Of a stretch of 64,000 bases of DNA, positions 50,306 to 59,445 are shown in pieces. A program made the position numbers and the translations under genes. The DNA is taken from positions 31,837 to 95,836 of the forward strand of contig CAJLRL010000007.1 of the NCBI GenBank assembly GCA_905209075.1, given 5' to 3'. This DNA comes from an uncultured Lachnospiraceae bacterium. GTDB taxonomy: Bacteria > Bacillota > Clostridia > Lachnospirales > Lachnospiraceae. The number at the start of each line of letters is the position of its first letter. Position 1 is the first letter of the stretch. Under the pieces are notes generated by a model. The model worked only from the letters and a program-made list of their open reading frames with translations. It did no database searches and was not told the DNA's origin.

Positions 50306-50737
50306 ATGTTCATGGGTGAATATAATCATTCGATCGATGCCAAAGGGCGTATGATCGTCCCTGCAAAATTCAGAGAACAGCTCGGAAATGAATTTGTAGT
50401 GACAAAGGGATTAGATGGTTGTCTGTTTGTATACTCCAATGAAGAATGGCATCGAATCGAAGAAAACTTGCGCGAGAAACCACTTACCTCTAAAGATGCG
50501 AGGAAATTTCTGAGATTTTTCTTTGCAGGAGCAGCTAACTGCGAGGTGGACAAGCAGGGTAGAATACTTCTGCCTGCAAACTTAAGGGAATACGCCGGAA
50601 TAGATAAGGAAGTCGTTTCAGTTGGTGTGTACAGCAGAGTAGAAATCTGGAGCAAAGACAGATATCTTGAAAATACTGATTTTGATGATATGGATGAGAT
50701 CGCAGAGCATATGGCAGAACTTGGAATAGGAATCTAG
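50306..50737 (+). CDS. mraZ: Transcriptional regulator MraZ
   Basis: A 143-residue ring-forming DNA-binding protein that represses its own division/wall cluster. Two AbrB-like halves each carry the DxxGR motif: [16 protein letters not shown] in the first, [17 protein letters not shown] in the second. [11 protein letters not shown] at the start matches the family. It begins 9 bases after GGAGG. A competing ATG at 50301 is out of frame. rsmH begins 10 bases after the stop. Confidence 0.97.
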   Translation: MFMGEYNHSIDAKGRMIVPAKFREQLGNEFVVTKGLDGCLFVYSNEEWHRIEENLREKPLTSKDARKFLRFFFAGAANCEVDKQGRILLPANLREYAGIDKEVVSVGVYSRVEIWSKDRYLENTDFDDMDEIAEHMAELGIGI

Positions 50738-50747
50738 GGAGATGAAA

Positions 50748-51692
50748 ATGGAATTTAAACATTATTCAGTCCTTTTGGACGAAACAATAGAACAACTAAA
50801 TATTCGTCCGGATGGAATATATGTTGACGGAACGCTCGGAGGAGCAGGACATTCATACCAGATATGCAAAAGACTTTCGGATAAGGGAAGGCTTATCGGG
50901 ATCGATCAGGATGCGGATGCGATAAAAGCAGCAGGGGAAAGACTTTCAGAGTTTAAGGACAGGGTGACTATCGTAAGAAGCAACTACAGCAATATGAAAA
51001 ATGTAGTAAATGAGTTTGGAATAGATAAAGTAGACGGGATAGTACTCGACCTTGGAGTTTCGTCATTCCAGCTTGATACGCCAGAGAGAGGATTTACTTA
51101 CAGAAGTGAGGATGCACCTCTTGACATGAGAATGGATGACAGAAATGCAGTCACAGCAAAAGATATAGTAAACGGATATACAGAGGCTGATCTCTACAGG
51201 ATAATAAGAGATTACGGCGAAGACAAATTCGCAAAAAATATTGCAAAACATATAGTAGCAGCAAGAAAAGAGGCTGTTATAGAAACAACAGGACAATTAA
51301 ACGATATAATAAAAGCTTCAATACCACAAAAGGTAAGAGCAACCGGAGGACATCCGTCTAAAAGAACATATCAGGCGATCAGAATAGAACTAAATCACGA
51401 ACTTGATGTTTTAAAGGATAATCTGGATGATATGATAGACTTGTTAAATCCAGGTGGAAGAATATGCATTATTACATTCCATTCGCTTGAAGACCGGATC
51501 GTAAAATCTAATTTCAGAAAAAATGAAAATCCATGTACATGCCCATCCAATTTTCCTGTGTGTGTTTGTGGAAAAAAATCAAAGGGCAGAGTCATCACAA
51601 AGAAGCCTATTTTACCGTCGGAAAAAGAACTCGGAGAAAATAGCAGATCTAAGAGTGCAAAACTCCGTGTGTTTGAGAAGATTGACGTTTAA
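50748..51692 (+). CDS. rsmH: 16S rRNA (cytosine-1402-N4) methyltransferase RsmH
   Basis: A 314-residue SAM-dependent methyltransferase modifying C1402 in 16S rRNA. The SAM loop is [12 protein letters not shown], with [15 protein letters not shown] and [16 protein letters not shown] after it. The end carries a Cys cluster ([12 protein letters not shown]) typical of RsmH. I start at 50748 ([10 protein letters not shown]), six bases after GGGAG, rather than the ATG six bases earlier, which abuts the ribosome site. Cotranscribed with mraZ. Confidence 0.96.
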   Translation: MEFKHYSVLLDETIEQLNIRPDGIYVDGTLGGAGHSYQICKRLSDKGRLIGIDQDADAIKAAGERLSEFKDRVTIVRSNYSNMKNVVNEFGIDKVDGIVLDLGVSSFQLDTPERGFTYRSEDAPLDMRMDDRNAVTAKDIVNGYTEADLYRIIRDYGEDKFAKNIAKHIVAARKEAVIETTGQLNDIIKASIPQKVRATGGHPSKRTYQAIRIELNHELDVLKDNLDDMIDLLNPGGRICIITFHSLEDRIVKSNFRKNENPCTCPSNFPVCVCGKKSKGRVITKKPILPSEKELGENSRSKSAKLRVFEKIDV

Positions 51693-51705
51693 AAGGAGCA
51701 GCTAG

Positions 51706-52179
51706 ATGAGTAAAACAACATATTATATAAATGGCAATGCGGTAAGAGAAATAGGACAGCCACAACCTCAAAGAAGACCGCAAAAGACAAGGCGTGAGCT
51801 TGAGGAGGCCAGAAGAAGAAAAAATAGAAGAAATGCAGCAAGAAGAAACCGTGAAAGAGCAATGGTAATGAACCGTGCTTATGTTGCATTTCTTACATTA
51901 TGTGTTATCGCGTCAGCAGTGGCAGCGTTTTCACTTATAAGGATCAGATCAAATGTCACACAGCAGATGAAAGAGGTTGCCGCACTTGAAAGCAGGCTTG
52001 AGGATACGAGAGCAGATAATGATGCAAAGTACAAGCAGATAACTACATCAGTAGACTTGAATCATATAAGAGATGTTGCGATAAACCAGCTTGGAATGAA
52101 GTATGCTTCATCAGATCAAATCGTATATTATACAGTTGATAACAGCAATTACATGGATCAATATAATGATATTCCATAA
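51706..52179 (+). CDS. ftsL: FtsL-like cell division protein
   Basis: A 157-residue bitopic protein. A long basic cytosolic tail (RRELEEARRRKNRRNAARRN) precedes one helix (AYVAFLTLCVIASAVAAFSL). A short coiled coil follows (QMKEVAALESRLEDTRADND), with the ending HIRDVAINQLGMKYASSDQ as in FtsL/DivIC-type proteins. It is recognised by position between rsmH and the penicillin-binding genes as much as by sequence. It would join FtsQ/DivIB in the divisome. Confidence 0.82.
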   Translation: MSKTTYYINGNAVREIGQPQPQRRPQKTRRELEEARRRKNRRNAARRNRERAMVMNRAYVAFLTLCVIASAVAAFSLIRIRSNVTQQMKEVAALESRLEDTRADNDAKYKQITTSVDLNHIRDVAINQLGMKYASSDQIVYYTVDNSNYMDQYNDIP

Positions 52180-52264
52180 CTATCCTGGAATCAAACAGTT
52201 ATGAAAATCTGTATGAATTCGATAAGGGGACAGAAATTTAAATTTTTGTAACAGGAGAATTATA

Positions 52265-54205
52265 TTGGCAGCAAGAAAAAAACGTAGAATGGTTCCGAAA
52301 CTGAACAGAAAGATGAAGAAAAAGCTCCTGCTGTTGTTCGGAATAATCACATGTGCATTTGTAGGACTTGTATTCAGACTTATGTATATAGAATATACAA
52401 GTGGAGATACATATACAAAAAAGGTGTTATCACTGCAGTCTTATGACAGTGTCAAACTTCCTTTTCAAAGAGGGAATATAGTAGATAAAAACGGGACAAT
52501 ACTTGCTACAAGTGTAGCTGTATACAACGTGATCCTGGATTGTTCGGTCATGACGAGCAAGGATGAATATGTTGAGCCGACTATTAATGCATTGACCCAG
52601 TGCTTTAGTGATCTTGACCGGAATAAACTTGAAGATTACGCACAAAACAGCAAAGATAATAAATATATAGTATTAAAGGAAAAATTATCATATGACGATA
52701 TCCAGCCTTTTGTTGAGATGCAGGATGCGGTCGATGACTCTGGAAATAAAGTAAATCCAAACATAAAAGGTGTCTGGTTTGAAACAGAATATCAGAGAAA
52801 ATATCCGCTTAGCACACTTGCCAGTGCAACAGTCGGATTTGTTTCAGATGGAAATGTTGGAACGGTAGGACTCGAGAAGTATTACGACAGTACATTAAAT
52901 GGTGTCGATGGCAGGGAGTACGGATATCTCAACTCAGATAATGCAATAGAAAAGACTGTAATTCCGGCAGAGAACGGAAAAAATCTGTACTGTTCGATAG
53001 ATGCGAATGTCCAGACGATAGTGGAGAATAAGATAAAGGAATTTGCAGATACATATAAAAATAACGCGAGGACCGGAGATGGTGCGGAAGAAATCGCAGT
53101 CGTAATGATGAATCCGAACACAGGAGAAATAATCGCAATGGCGGATTATCCTACATTTGATTCAAATGATCCAAGAAATTTAAGCAGCTTTGATCAGACA
53201 GGCGATATGTCAGATGATGGCAAGATGGATCTGCTCAACAAATTGTGGCAGAATTATTGTGTGACGGCAACATATGAACCGGGATCTGTACAGAAACCAT
53301 TTACTGTAGCGGCCGGACTTGAGACGGGAACACTTACAACGGATATGACATTTTTCTGTGATGGATATGAAATGTTCGGAAATGAAAAAGTACGATGCGT
53401 AAACAGGGATGGTCATGGACTTGAAACTATTGAAGCTGCGCTTATGGATTCATGTAACGATGCATTGATGCAGATGTCGTACAAAATAGGTGCAGAGAAT
53501 TTTCTTGATTATCAGGCAGTATTCGGATTTGGACAAAAAACAGGAATAGACCTTCCGGGTGAGGCAAACACAGCATCACTTATGTACACTCTCGATAACA
53601 TAAAACCTGTGGATCTGGCCACAAACAGTTTTGGACAGAACTATAACTGTACGATGATACAGATGGTGTCGGCATTTTCATCACTTATAAATGGCGGAAA
53701 TTATTATAAACCACATGTTGTCACAAAAATAACAGATGATAGTGGAAATACGGTAGAAAATATAGAACCTACACTTTTAAAAAAGACAGTATCGCAGAAT
53801 ACAAGTGATACACTTAGAAATTATCTATATAATGTAGTGACTAACGGTACTGCAAAAACAGCAAAAGTTGATGGTTATTCGATGGGTGGAAAAACAGGTA
53901 CAGCACAGATGTATGATGATGAGACACATCTTCGAAAAAAGGGTGCATATCTGGTGTCATTTATGGGATTTGTACCATATGATGATCCACAGCTTGTGAT
54001 ATATACAGTAATAAATCAGCCAAACGTGGAGGATGAGGCTCACAGTTCTTATGCGCAGAACATTACAAGAGAGATTTTAAAAGAAGTATTACCTTATATG
54101 AACGTTTATCCGGATGAGGAGCAGACCGGGATCAACGCTGATCTTGATATTACCGGAAATAATCCTCCTATAGGAAACCAGACGACAGGAGAACCTGAGC
54201 AATAA
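52265..54205 (+). CDS. Class B penicillin-binding protein (FtsI/PBP2-type transpeptidase)
   Basis: A 646-residue septal transpeptidase cross-linking peptidoglycan. Basic N-terminal tail and one helix (LLLLFGIITCAFVGLVFRLM), dimerisation domain, then transpeptidase with S-x-x-K GSVQKPF (Ser341, Lys344), S-x-N SCN (DSCNDA) and KTG at 543-545 (GGKTGTAQM). No PASTA domain. It starts at a TTG behind AGGAG; no ATG fits. In this cluster position it is the likely vegetative FtsI. Confidence 0.92.
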   Translation: MAARKKRRMVPKLNRKMKKKLLLLFGIITCAFVGLVFRLMYIEYTSGDTYTKKVLSLQSYDSVKLPFQRGNIVDKNGTILATSVAVYNVILDCSVMTSKDEYVEPTINALTQCFSDLDRNKLEDYAQNSKDNKYIVLKEKLSYDDIQPFVEMQDAVDDSGNKVNPNIKGVWFETEYQRKYPLSTLASATVGFVSDGNVGTVGLEKYYDSTLNGVDGREYGYLNSDNAIEKTVIPAENGKNLYCSIDANVQTIVENKIKEFADTYKNNARTGDGAEEIAVVMMNPNTGEIIAMADYPTFDSNDPRNLSSFDQTGDMSDDGKMDLLNKLWQNYCVTATYEPGSVQKPFTVAAGLETGTLTTDMTFFCDGYEMFGNEKVRCVNRDGHGLETIEAALMDSCNDALMQMSYKIGAENFLDYQAVFGFGQKTGIDLPGEANTASLMYTLDNIKPVDLATNSFGQNYNCTMIQMVSAFSSLINGGNYYKPHVVTKITDDSGNTVENIEPTLLKKTVSQNTSDTLRNYLYNVVTNGTAKTAKVDGYSMGGKTGTAQMYDDETHLRKKGAYLVSFMGFVPYDDPQLVIYTVINQPNVEDEAHSSYAQNITREILKEVLPYMNVYPDEEQTGINADLDITGNNPPIGNQTTGEPEQ

Positions 54206-54277
54206 TTTACATTACTGGGCATAGCCTTTACAGCACGCTGTCATGCTTTTGTCTGAATAGGAACATAAATATTACAT

Positions 54278-54327
54278 AATCCTGACATTTTATGCATAAA
54301 TTTGTTGTAAGAAATGTCAGGATTTTT
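54278..54327 (+). promoter_or_regulatory. 13-bp hairpin covering the ribosome site of the second PBP gene
   Basis: AATCCTGACATTT (54278-54290) / AAATGTCAGGATT (54312-54324), a perfect stem with a 21-base loop followed by T-run to 54327. The AGGA used as ribosome site (54319-54322) is inside the 3' arm, seven bases from the ATG. It may be a terminator, an RNA switch, or both. Confidence 0.7.
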
Positions 54328-54329
54328 AT

Positions 54330-56018
54330 ATGGTTTTAAACAGCACCGGACACAGAAAGAAGACATGGGTATTGTTTATGATGCTCATTTTATGTATGGC
54401 AGGGCTTATGATCCGAATAGGGTATATAATGATATTCGAGAGCAGTTATTATGAAGGAAAGGCTAAAGAAATCCAGGAAAGAGAACGCATTATAAGTGGG
54501 ATAAGGGGAGATATTTTAGACAGAAACGGCAACGTGATCGCTGTAAACGAGACTGCTTACAATATTTCAGTCATACATAATCAGATATCGGACGAAGAAA
54601 AAGTAATAGAAGTTCTTTCTGACGAACTAGGAATAGATGAAGAAAAAGTAAGAAAAAGGGTGGAGAAGGTTTCATCAATAGAAAAGATAAAAAATAATGT
54701 GTCGAAAGAAATGGGCGAAAAGATATTATCTTATAACTTAGATGGGGTTAAGGTTGATGAGTCAAGCATAAGATACTATCCAAATAATGAATTGTTTTCA
54801 AAAGTAATAGGCTTTGCCGGTTCTGATGGTCAGGGAGTTGTGGGACTGGAAACTGTGTACGATAAACTGCTTGCCGGGACTCCCGGAAAAATCCTTACCA
54901 CATGTGACGGAAGAGGTGTTGAGGTGGAAGGCTTTGAAGAAAAACGGATCGCACCGGGAAAAGGAAAAAATCTCATAACAACACTTGATGTAAATATCCA
55001 GAAAGTCTGCATGGAAAAAGCAAAAGAGGCATATGAAGCAAATCGTGCGGATGGAGTGAGTATTATAGCGATGAATCCTAAAAATGGTGAGATATATGCA
55101 ATGGTCGATTACCCGGAGTATGACCTTAATGATCCTTTTGAGGGGGAGGATTTAAACTCCATGTGGCGCAACAGCTGTGTGAGTGATACATATGAACCGG
55201 GATCGACTTTTAAAATAATAACGGCGTCGATCGCACTTGAGGAAAATCTTGTAACCCTTGATGAGAGGTTTTATTGTCCGGGCTATATTGTTGTTGAAGA
55301 CCGGCGTATAAGGTGTCATAAAACAGCAGGACATGGTTCTGAAAGCTTTGTGGAGGGGATACAAAACTCATGTAATCCGGTTTTTATAGATCTGGGGCTT
55401 AGGATCGGAAGTGACAGATACTATGATTATTTTAAGAAGTTTGGACTTCTTGATAAAACAGGTATAGATCTTCCCGGTGAGGCAGGCACTATAATGCATG
55501 AAAAGGACAAAATAGGGCAGGTTGAACTTGCGACCATAGCATTTGGACAATCGTTTCAGATCACACCGGTACAGCTTATGACAACAGTTTCATCACTTAT
55601 AAATGGTGGAACACGCATAGTTCCGCATATTGGAATGGCGGAAAGTGAGAATAACGGAAAAACAGTAAAATTTGAATACGAAAACAAAGAAGGAATATGC
55701 AGCGAAAAGACATCGCAGACGATGCGGATGCTGCTTGAAAGTGTTGTGTCTGAAGGCTCCGGAAAAAATGCAGCGGTTGAGGGGTATGAGATAGGTGGAA
55801 AAACGGCAACGTCACAGACGTTTCCGAGAAGTGATAATATATACATAGCATCATTTTTAGGGTTTTACCCTGCGGATGATCCGCAGATCATGTACCTTGT
55901 AAAAATAAATAACCCAAAAGATGCATATTATGGAGGAACGATAGCAGCTCCTGTTGCAGCAGAATTATTTAAGGAGACAATACCGTATATATCGACCTTG
56001 CGAAATGATGATGAATAA
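54330..56018 (+). CDS. Second class B penicillin-binding protein (SpoVD-position), KTA variant
   Basis: A 562-residue transpeptidase. N-terminal helix (LFMMLILCMAGLMIRIGYIM), dimerisation region (SGIRGDILDRNGNVIAVNE), then the active site: GSTFK (Ser292, Lys295), SCN in QNSCNPVF, and the third motif GGKTATSQ at 489-496, where KTA replaces the canonical KTG. No PASTA domain. Its position directly after the first PBP matches SpoVD, the spore cortex transpeptidase, but this assignment is by location. The start has only AGGA, held in a hairpin. murD follows after 44 bases. Confidence 0.87.
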   Translation: MVLNSTGHRKKTWVLFMMLILCMAGLMIRIGYIMIFESSYYEGKAKEIQERERIISGIRGDILDRNGNVIAVNETAYNISVIHNQISDEEKVIEVLSDELGIDEEKVRKRVEKVSSIEKIKNNVSKEMGEKILSYNLDGVKVDESSIRYYPNNELFSKVIGFAGSDGQGVVGLETVYDKLLAGTPGKILTTCDGRGVEVEGFEEKRIAPGKGKNLITTLDVNIQKVCMEKAKEAYEANRADGVSIIAMNPKNGEIYAMVDYPEYDLNDPFEGEDLNSMWRNSCVSDTYEPGSTFKIITASIALEENLVTLDERFYCPGYIVVEDRRIRCHKTAGHGSESFVEGIQNSCNPVFIDLGLRIGSDRYYDYFKKFGLLDKTGIDLPGEAGTIMHEKDKIGQVELATIAFGQSFQITPVQLMTTVSSLINGGTRIVPHIGMAESENNGKTVKFEYENKEGICSEKTSQTMRMLLESVVSEGSGKNAAVEGYEIGGKTATSQTFPRSDNIYIASFLGFYPADDPQIMYLVKINNPKDAYYGGTIAAPVAAELFKETIPYISTLRNDDE

Positions 56019-56062
56019 CGTATACTAAACTATAATGCAAATGCAGACATGGAGGAAAGAAC

Positions 56063-57424
56063 ATGAGCTTTGAAGAAAAAAAAGTATTAGTTGTAGGAAC
56101 CGGAAAAAGCGGTGTGGCAGCTACAGGATTATTATTAAAAGAAAAAGTACAGACAGTTTTATTCGACGCAGATAAAGAACTGGACACAAAAGAATTTTTT
56201 GAAAAAAATCCTTCTTTGAATGGTGTTTCCCTTATTTTAGGGGATCTGTCAGATGAACAGATAAAGCAATTTGATATAGCAGTGCTTAGTCCGGGAGTCC
56301 CTACAGATATACCTATGGTGAACAGACTGCGTGATGCCGGAGTGAAAATATGGGGAGAGATAGAACTCGCATATGCATTTGGAAAAGGCCGGATAATAGC
56401 AATAACAGGAACAAACGGAAAGACAACAACTACAGCTTTGACAGGAGAAATAATGGCAGAGCATTATGATGATGTCAGAGTAGTCGGAAATATCGGAATA
56501 CCATATACATCAATGGTTCAGGGAACTACGGAAGAGACTGTGACTGTCGCTGAGATATCAAGTTTCCAGCTTGAGACAATACATGAATTCAGGCCACATG
56601 TGTCTGCAATCTTAAATATCACACCTGATCATTTGAACAGACATCATACGATGGAAAATTATATAAAAGCAAAAGAAGATATCACAAAGAACCAGACAGC
56701 AGATGATTTCTGCGTATTAAATTATGAGGACGAAGTGCTTAGGACCTTTGCAGAAAAATGTCCTGCGAAAGTTATATTTTTCAGCAGCAGACGGGTTCTT
56801 GACGAAGGATTTTATCTTGAAGGTGAAGAAATCATGTATGCACATGATAATAAGACGGACAGAGTCATTAATGTTAATGACCTCAATCTTCTTGGCAGAC
56901 ATAATTATGAGAATGTCATGGCTGCCTGTGCAATGTCAGTAAGCATTGGTGTACCTATGGATAAGATAGTAGAAGTGCTTAAAACTTTTAAAGCTGTAGA
57001 GCACAGGATAGAATATGTCACGGAAAAAAGAGGCGTCAGATTCTATAATGATTCAAAGGGAACAAACCCGGATGCAGCAATACAGGGAATACGTGCAATG
57101 AACCGGCCGACACTTCTTATTGGCGGAGGTTATGATAAACAGTCTGAGTATGATGAATGGATAGAGGCATTTGACGGCAAGGTAAAAGAGCTTGTGCTTA
57201 TAGGGCAGACGGCAGACAAAATCGAAGCATGCGCAAAGAAACATGGGTTTAATAATGTAGTGAAAAAAGAAACATTTGAGGATGCAATAACATATTGCTA
57301 TGACCATGCTGTATCGGGAGATGCAGTGCTTTTATCACCGGCTTGCGCCAGCTGGGGAATGTTCCCAAATTATGAGGAACGCGGACGTATCTTTAAGGAA
57401 ATAGTAAATGGATTAGAGGAGTAA
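56063..57424 (+). CDS. murD: UDP-N-acetylmuramoyl-L-alanine:D-glutamate ligase
   Basis: A 453-residue cytosolic ligase adding D-glutamate to UDP-MurNAc-L-Ala. The N-terminal Rossmann segment is VLVVGTGKSGVAATGLL, the ATP loop GTNGKTTTT (116-124), then LNITPDHLNRHHTMENY and FYNDSKGTNPDA, and the C-terminal LLSPACASWGMFPNYEERG. The cluster lacks mraY upstream and murG, murC, murE and murF; these must be elsewhere. It starts behind GGAGG. Confidence 0.96.
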   Translation: MSFEEKKVLVVGTGKSGVAATGLLLKEKVQTVLFDADKELDTKEFFEKNPSLNGVSLILGDLSDEQIKQFDIAVLSPGVPTDIPMVNRLRDAGVKIWGEIELAYAFGKGRIIAITGTNGKTTTTALTGEIMAEHYDDVRVVGNIGIPYTSMVQGTTEETVTVAEISSFQLETIHEFRPHVSAILNITPDHLNRHHTMENYIKAKEDITKNQTADDFCVLNYEDEVLRTFAEKCPAKVIFFSSRRVLDEGFYLEGEEIMYAHDNKTDRVINVNDLNLLGRHNYENVMAACAMSVSIGVPMDKIVEVLKTFKAVEHRIEYVTEKRGVRFYNDSKGTNPDAAIQGIRAMNRPTLLIGGGYDKQSEYDEWIEAFDGKVKELVLIGQTADKIEACAKKHGFNNVVKKETFEDAITYCYDHAVSGDAVLLSPACASWGMFPNYEERGRIFKEIVNGLEE

Positions 57425-57430
57425 TGCATT

Positions 57431-58546
57431 TTGGCAAAGAAGGCGAGAAAAAAAACAGCCGCTTATTTTGATTATAATCTGCTGTTCATTGTTATTTTTT
57501 TACTTTGCTTTGGTCTTGTCATGTTGTATAGTTCAAGTGCCTATACCTCAGCAAATAAGTATGGAGACAGTGCGTACTATTTAAAACGGCAGATAAGAAA
57601 TATTGCGATCGGTGCGGTGTTTATGTATCTGACTGCAAAGATTGACTATAGATTCTGGAAGAAATTTTATACATTTGCATATGTGGTTGCCTTTATGCTT
57701 TGTATACTTGTATATGTGCCGGGAATAGGAACAGACTCACATGGATCATCAAGGTGGCTGGCACTTGGACCTATACAGTTCCAGCCGTCAGAAATAGCGA
57801 AGCTTGTTGTCATATTGTTTTTGGCTGTCCTTGTGGAAAAATTATCCAAAAACATGGGAAAAGTGGCAAGTCTTGTTGTGATAGGTGTGATATTGCTTCC
57901 GCTTGTTGGAATTGTGGCGGCAAGTAACTTAAGTACAGCAGTTATCATAATGGGTATTGGTGTCTGTATGCTTTTTGTTGCAAGTCCAAAATATTCGCAT
58001 TTTGTGATAATAGTCATTCTGGGTGTTGCGTTTGTTACAGTATTTATCATGTTTGCTGGTTACAGGGGAGACAGGATACAGGCATTTTTACATCCTGAGA
58101 CAGCCGGAGATAAAGGGTACCAGACACTTATGGGATTGTATGCGATAGGCTCAGGAGGTCTTTTTGGAAAAGGGCTTGGAGAGAGCCTGCAGAAACTTGG
58201 AAACGTTCCGGAATCACAAAATGATATGATCTTTACTATTATATGTGAGGAGCTTGGATTGTTTGGAGCCATATGTCTTATGCTTTTATTTGTGCTTCTG
58301 ATATGGAGAATGATGGTTATAGCAAACAATGCAAAGGATCTGTATGGTTCTTTGATCGTGGTAGGTGCAATGGCGCATATTGCGATCCAGGTGATATTAA
58401 ATATAGCGGTAGTAACAAAGACAATACCAAATACTGGTGTAATACTTCCATTTATAAGCTATGGCGGAACATCGGTAATTTTTCTTATGGCGGAGATGGG
58501 ACTTGTATTATCGGTATCAAAAGGCATAAAACTGGAAAATATATAG
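57431..58546 (+). CDS. ftsW: FtsW/SpoVE-type peptidoglycan glycosyltransferase
   Basis: A 371-residue SEDS glycosyltransferase with about ten membrane helices that polymerises lipid II at the septum with its partner PBP. Recognisable are VMLYSSSAYTSANKYGDS, GSSRWLALGPIQFQPSE, GLGESLQKLGNVPESQNDMI with the catalytic region, and PNTGVILPFISYGGTS. The start is a TTG nine bases after GAGGAG; an out-of-frame ATG overlaps the murD stop. Whether it acts in vegetative division or sporulation is not distinguishable. Confidence 0.94.
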   Translation: MAKKARKKTAAYFDYNLLFIVIFLLCFGLVMLYSSSAYTSANKYGDSAYYLKRQIRNIAIGAVFMYLTAKIDYRFWKKFYTFAYVVAFMLCILVYVPGIGTDSHGSSRWLALGPIQFQPSEIAKLVVILFLAVLVEKLSKNMGKVASLVVIGVILLPLVGIVAASNLSTAVIIMGIGVCMLFVASPKYSHFVIIVILGVAFVTVFIMFAGYRGDRIQAFLHPETAGDKGYQTLMGLYAIGSGGLFGKGLGESLQKLGNVPESQNDMIFTIICEELGLFGAICLMLLFVLLIWRMMVIANNAKDLYGSLIVVGAMAHIAIQVILNIAVVTKTIPNTGVILPFISYGGTSVIFLMAEMGLVLSVSKGIKLENI

Positions 58547-58579
58547 TTTTGTGAAGATACAAATTTTGTTGGAGACAGT

Positions 58580-59326
58580 ATGATTAAGGAAAAGCGAAAA
58601 AAGAAGAAAAGATTCCTGCATTTTCTGAAAATCTTATCTATTATAATAATTGTTTTAGCACTTCTTTTTCTTATTGCATTGAAGCTTTTTACTGTAAAAC
58701 AGGTTGAAGTGGATGGAAATGTTTTATATGATGATGAAACTATAGAAAATGTTGTTTTAAATGATAAGTATTCATGGAATTCATTATATGTATTTGCAAA
58801 ATACAGATTTAAAAAGCCAGAGAGTATTCCATTTGTGGATACAATGGATATAACGCTTAAAAGCCCGCATAAATTACATATTAAAGTATATGAAAAAGGA
58901 ATGCTTGGATACATATATATCCCCGGAATTGATGAAAATGCATATTTTGATAAGGACGGACTTGTGGTAGAAACTTCCTCCGATATTGTGGATGGCGTTC
59001 CTAAAATAGATGGAATAAACTGCGATAAAGTGGTATTATATGAAAAGCTGCCGGTTGATGACAGCAGACTTAAGGAAATCCTTGAACTTACACAGGCACT
59101 GAAAAGAGAAGATCTGATCCCGGATTCCATTACTTACGGAGGAGAGGGAGAACCAGTTATCTCTTATGGAGGTCTGACTGTAAAAATGGGAGATACAAAA
59201 CTTCTTACACAAAAGATCAAGAGGCTTAAAGCTATACTCCCGTCTGTAAAAGACATGAGTGGAATACTACATTTAGAAGACTGGACGGAAGACAGCACAA
59301 ATATTGTGTTTGATAAGACTGATTAA
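58580..59326 (+). CDS. ftsQ: Cell division protein FtsQ/DivIB
   Basis: A 248-residue bitopic protein. Basic N terminus (KEKRKKKKRFLHF), one helix (ILSIIIIVLALLFLIALKLF), then the POTRA domain (FTVKQVEVDGNVLYDDETIENVVL) and beta-domain. Scaffold of the divisome, binding FtsL/DivIC. GGAG precedes the ATG. It ends 119 bases before ftsZ, with a promoter in between. Confidence 0.9.
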   Translation: MIKEKRKKKKRFLHFLKILSIIIIVLALLFLIALKLFTVKQVEVDGNVLYDDETIENVVLNDKYSWNSLYVFAKYRFKKPESIPFVDTMDITLKSPHKLHIKVYEKGMLGYIYIPGIDENAYFDKDGLVVETSSDIVDGVPKIDGINCDKVVLYEKLPVDDSRLKEILELTQALKREDLIPDSITYGGEGEPVISYGGLTVKMGDTKLLTQKIKRLKAILPSVKDMSGILHLEDWTEDSTNIVFDKTD

Positions 59327-59350
59327 TTGCAAAAAAATCATATTTTTATG

Positions 59351-59379
59351 TTGATTATTTCTAGAAATAATTATATTAT
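59351..59379 (+). promoter_or_regulatory. ftsZ promoter with a palindrome in its spacer
   Basis: TTGATT (59351-59356), 17 bases, TATTAT (59374-59379). The spacer is nearly filled by the perfect 18-bp palindrome ATTATTTCTAGAAATAAT (59354-59371), so a dimeric repressor bound there would block polymerase. It gives ftsZ expression separate from the upstream division genes. Confidence 0.7.
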
Positions 59380-59445
59380 AGAGTATATGAGTTTAAGATA
59401 ATTGGTTTTTTATATAAATATAGGAAAGAAAGAGGAGGAAGAACC

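Noticed and set aside
58459..59130. Long minus-strand frame opposite ftsQ
   Set aside because: Serine/phenylalanine-rich shadow of a Lys/Glu-rich + strand gene; no ribosome site and no family resemblance.
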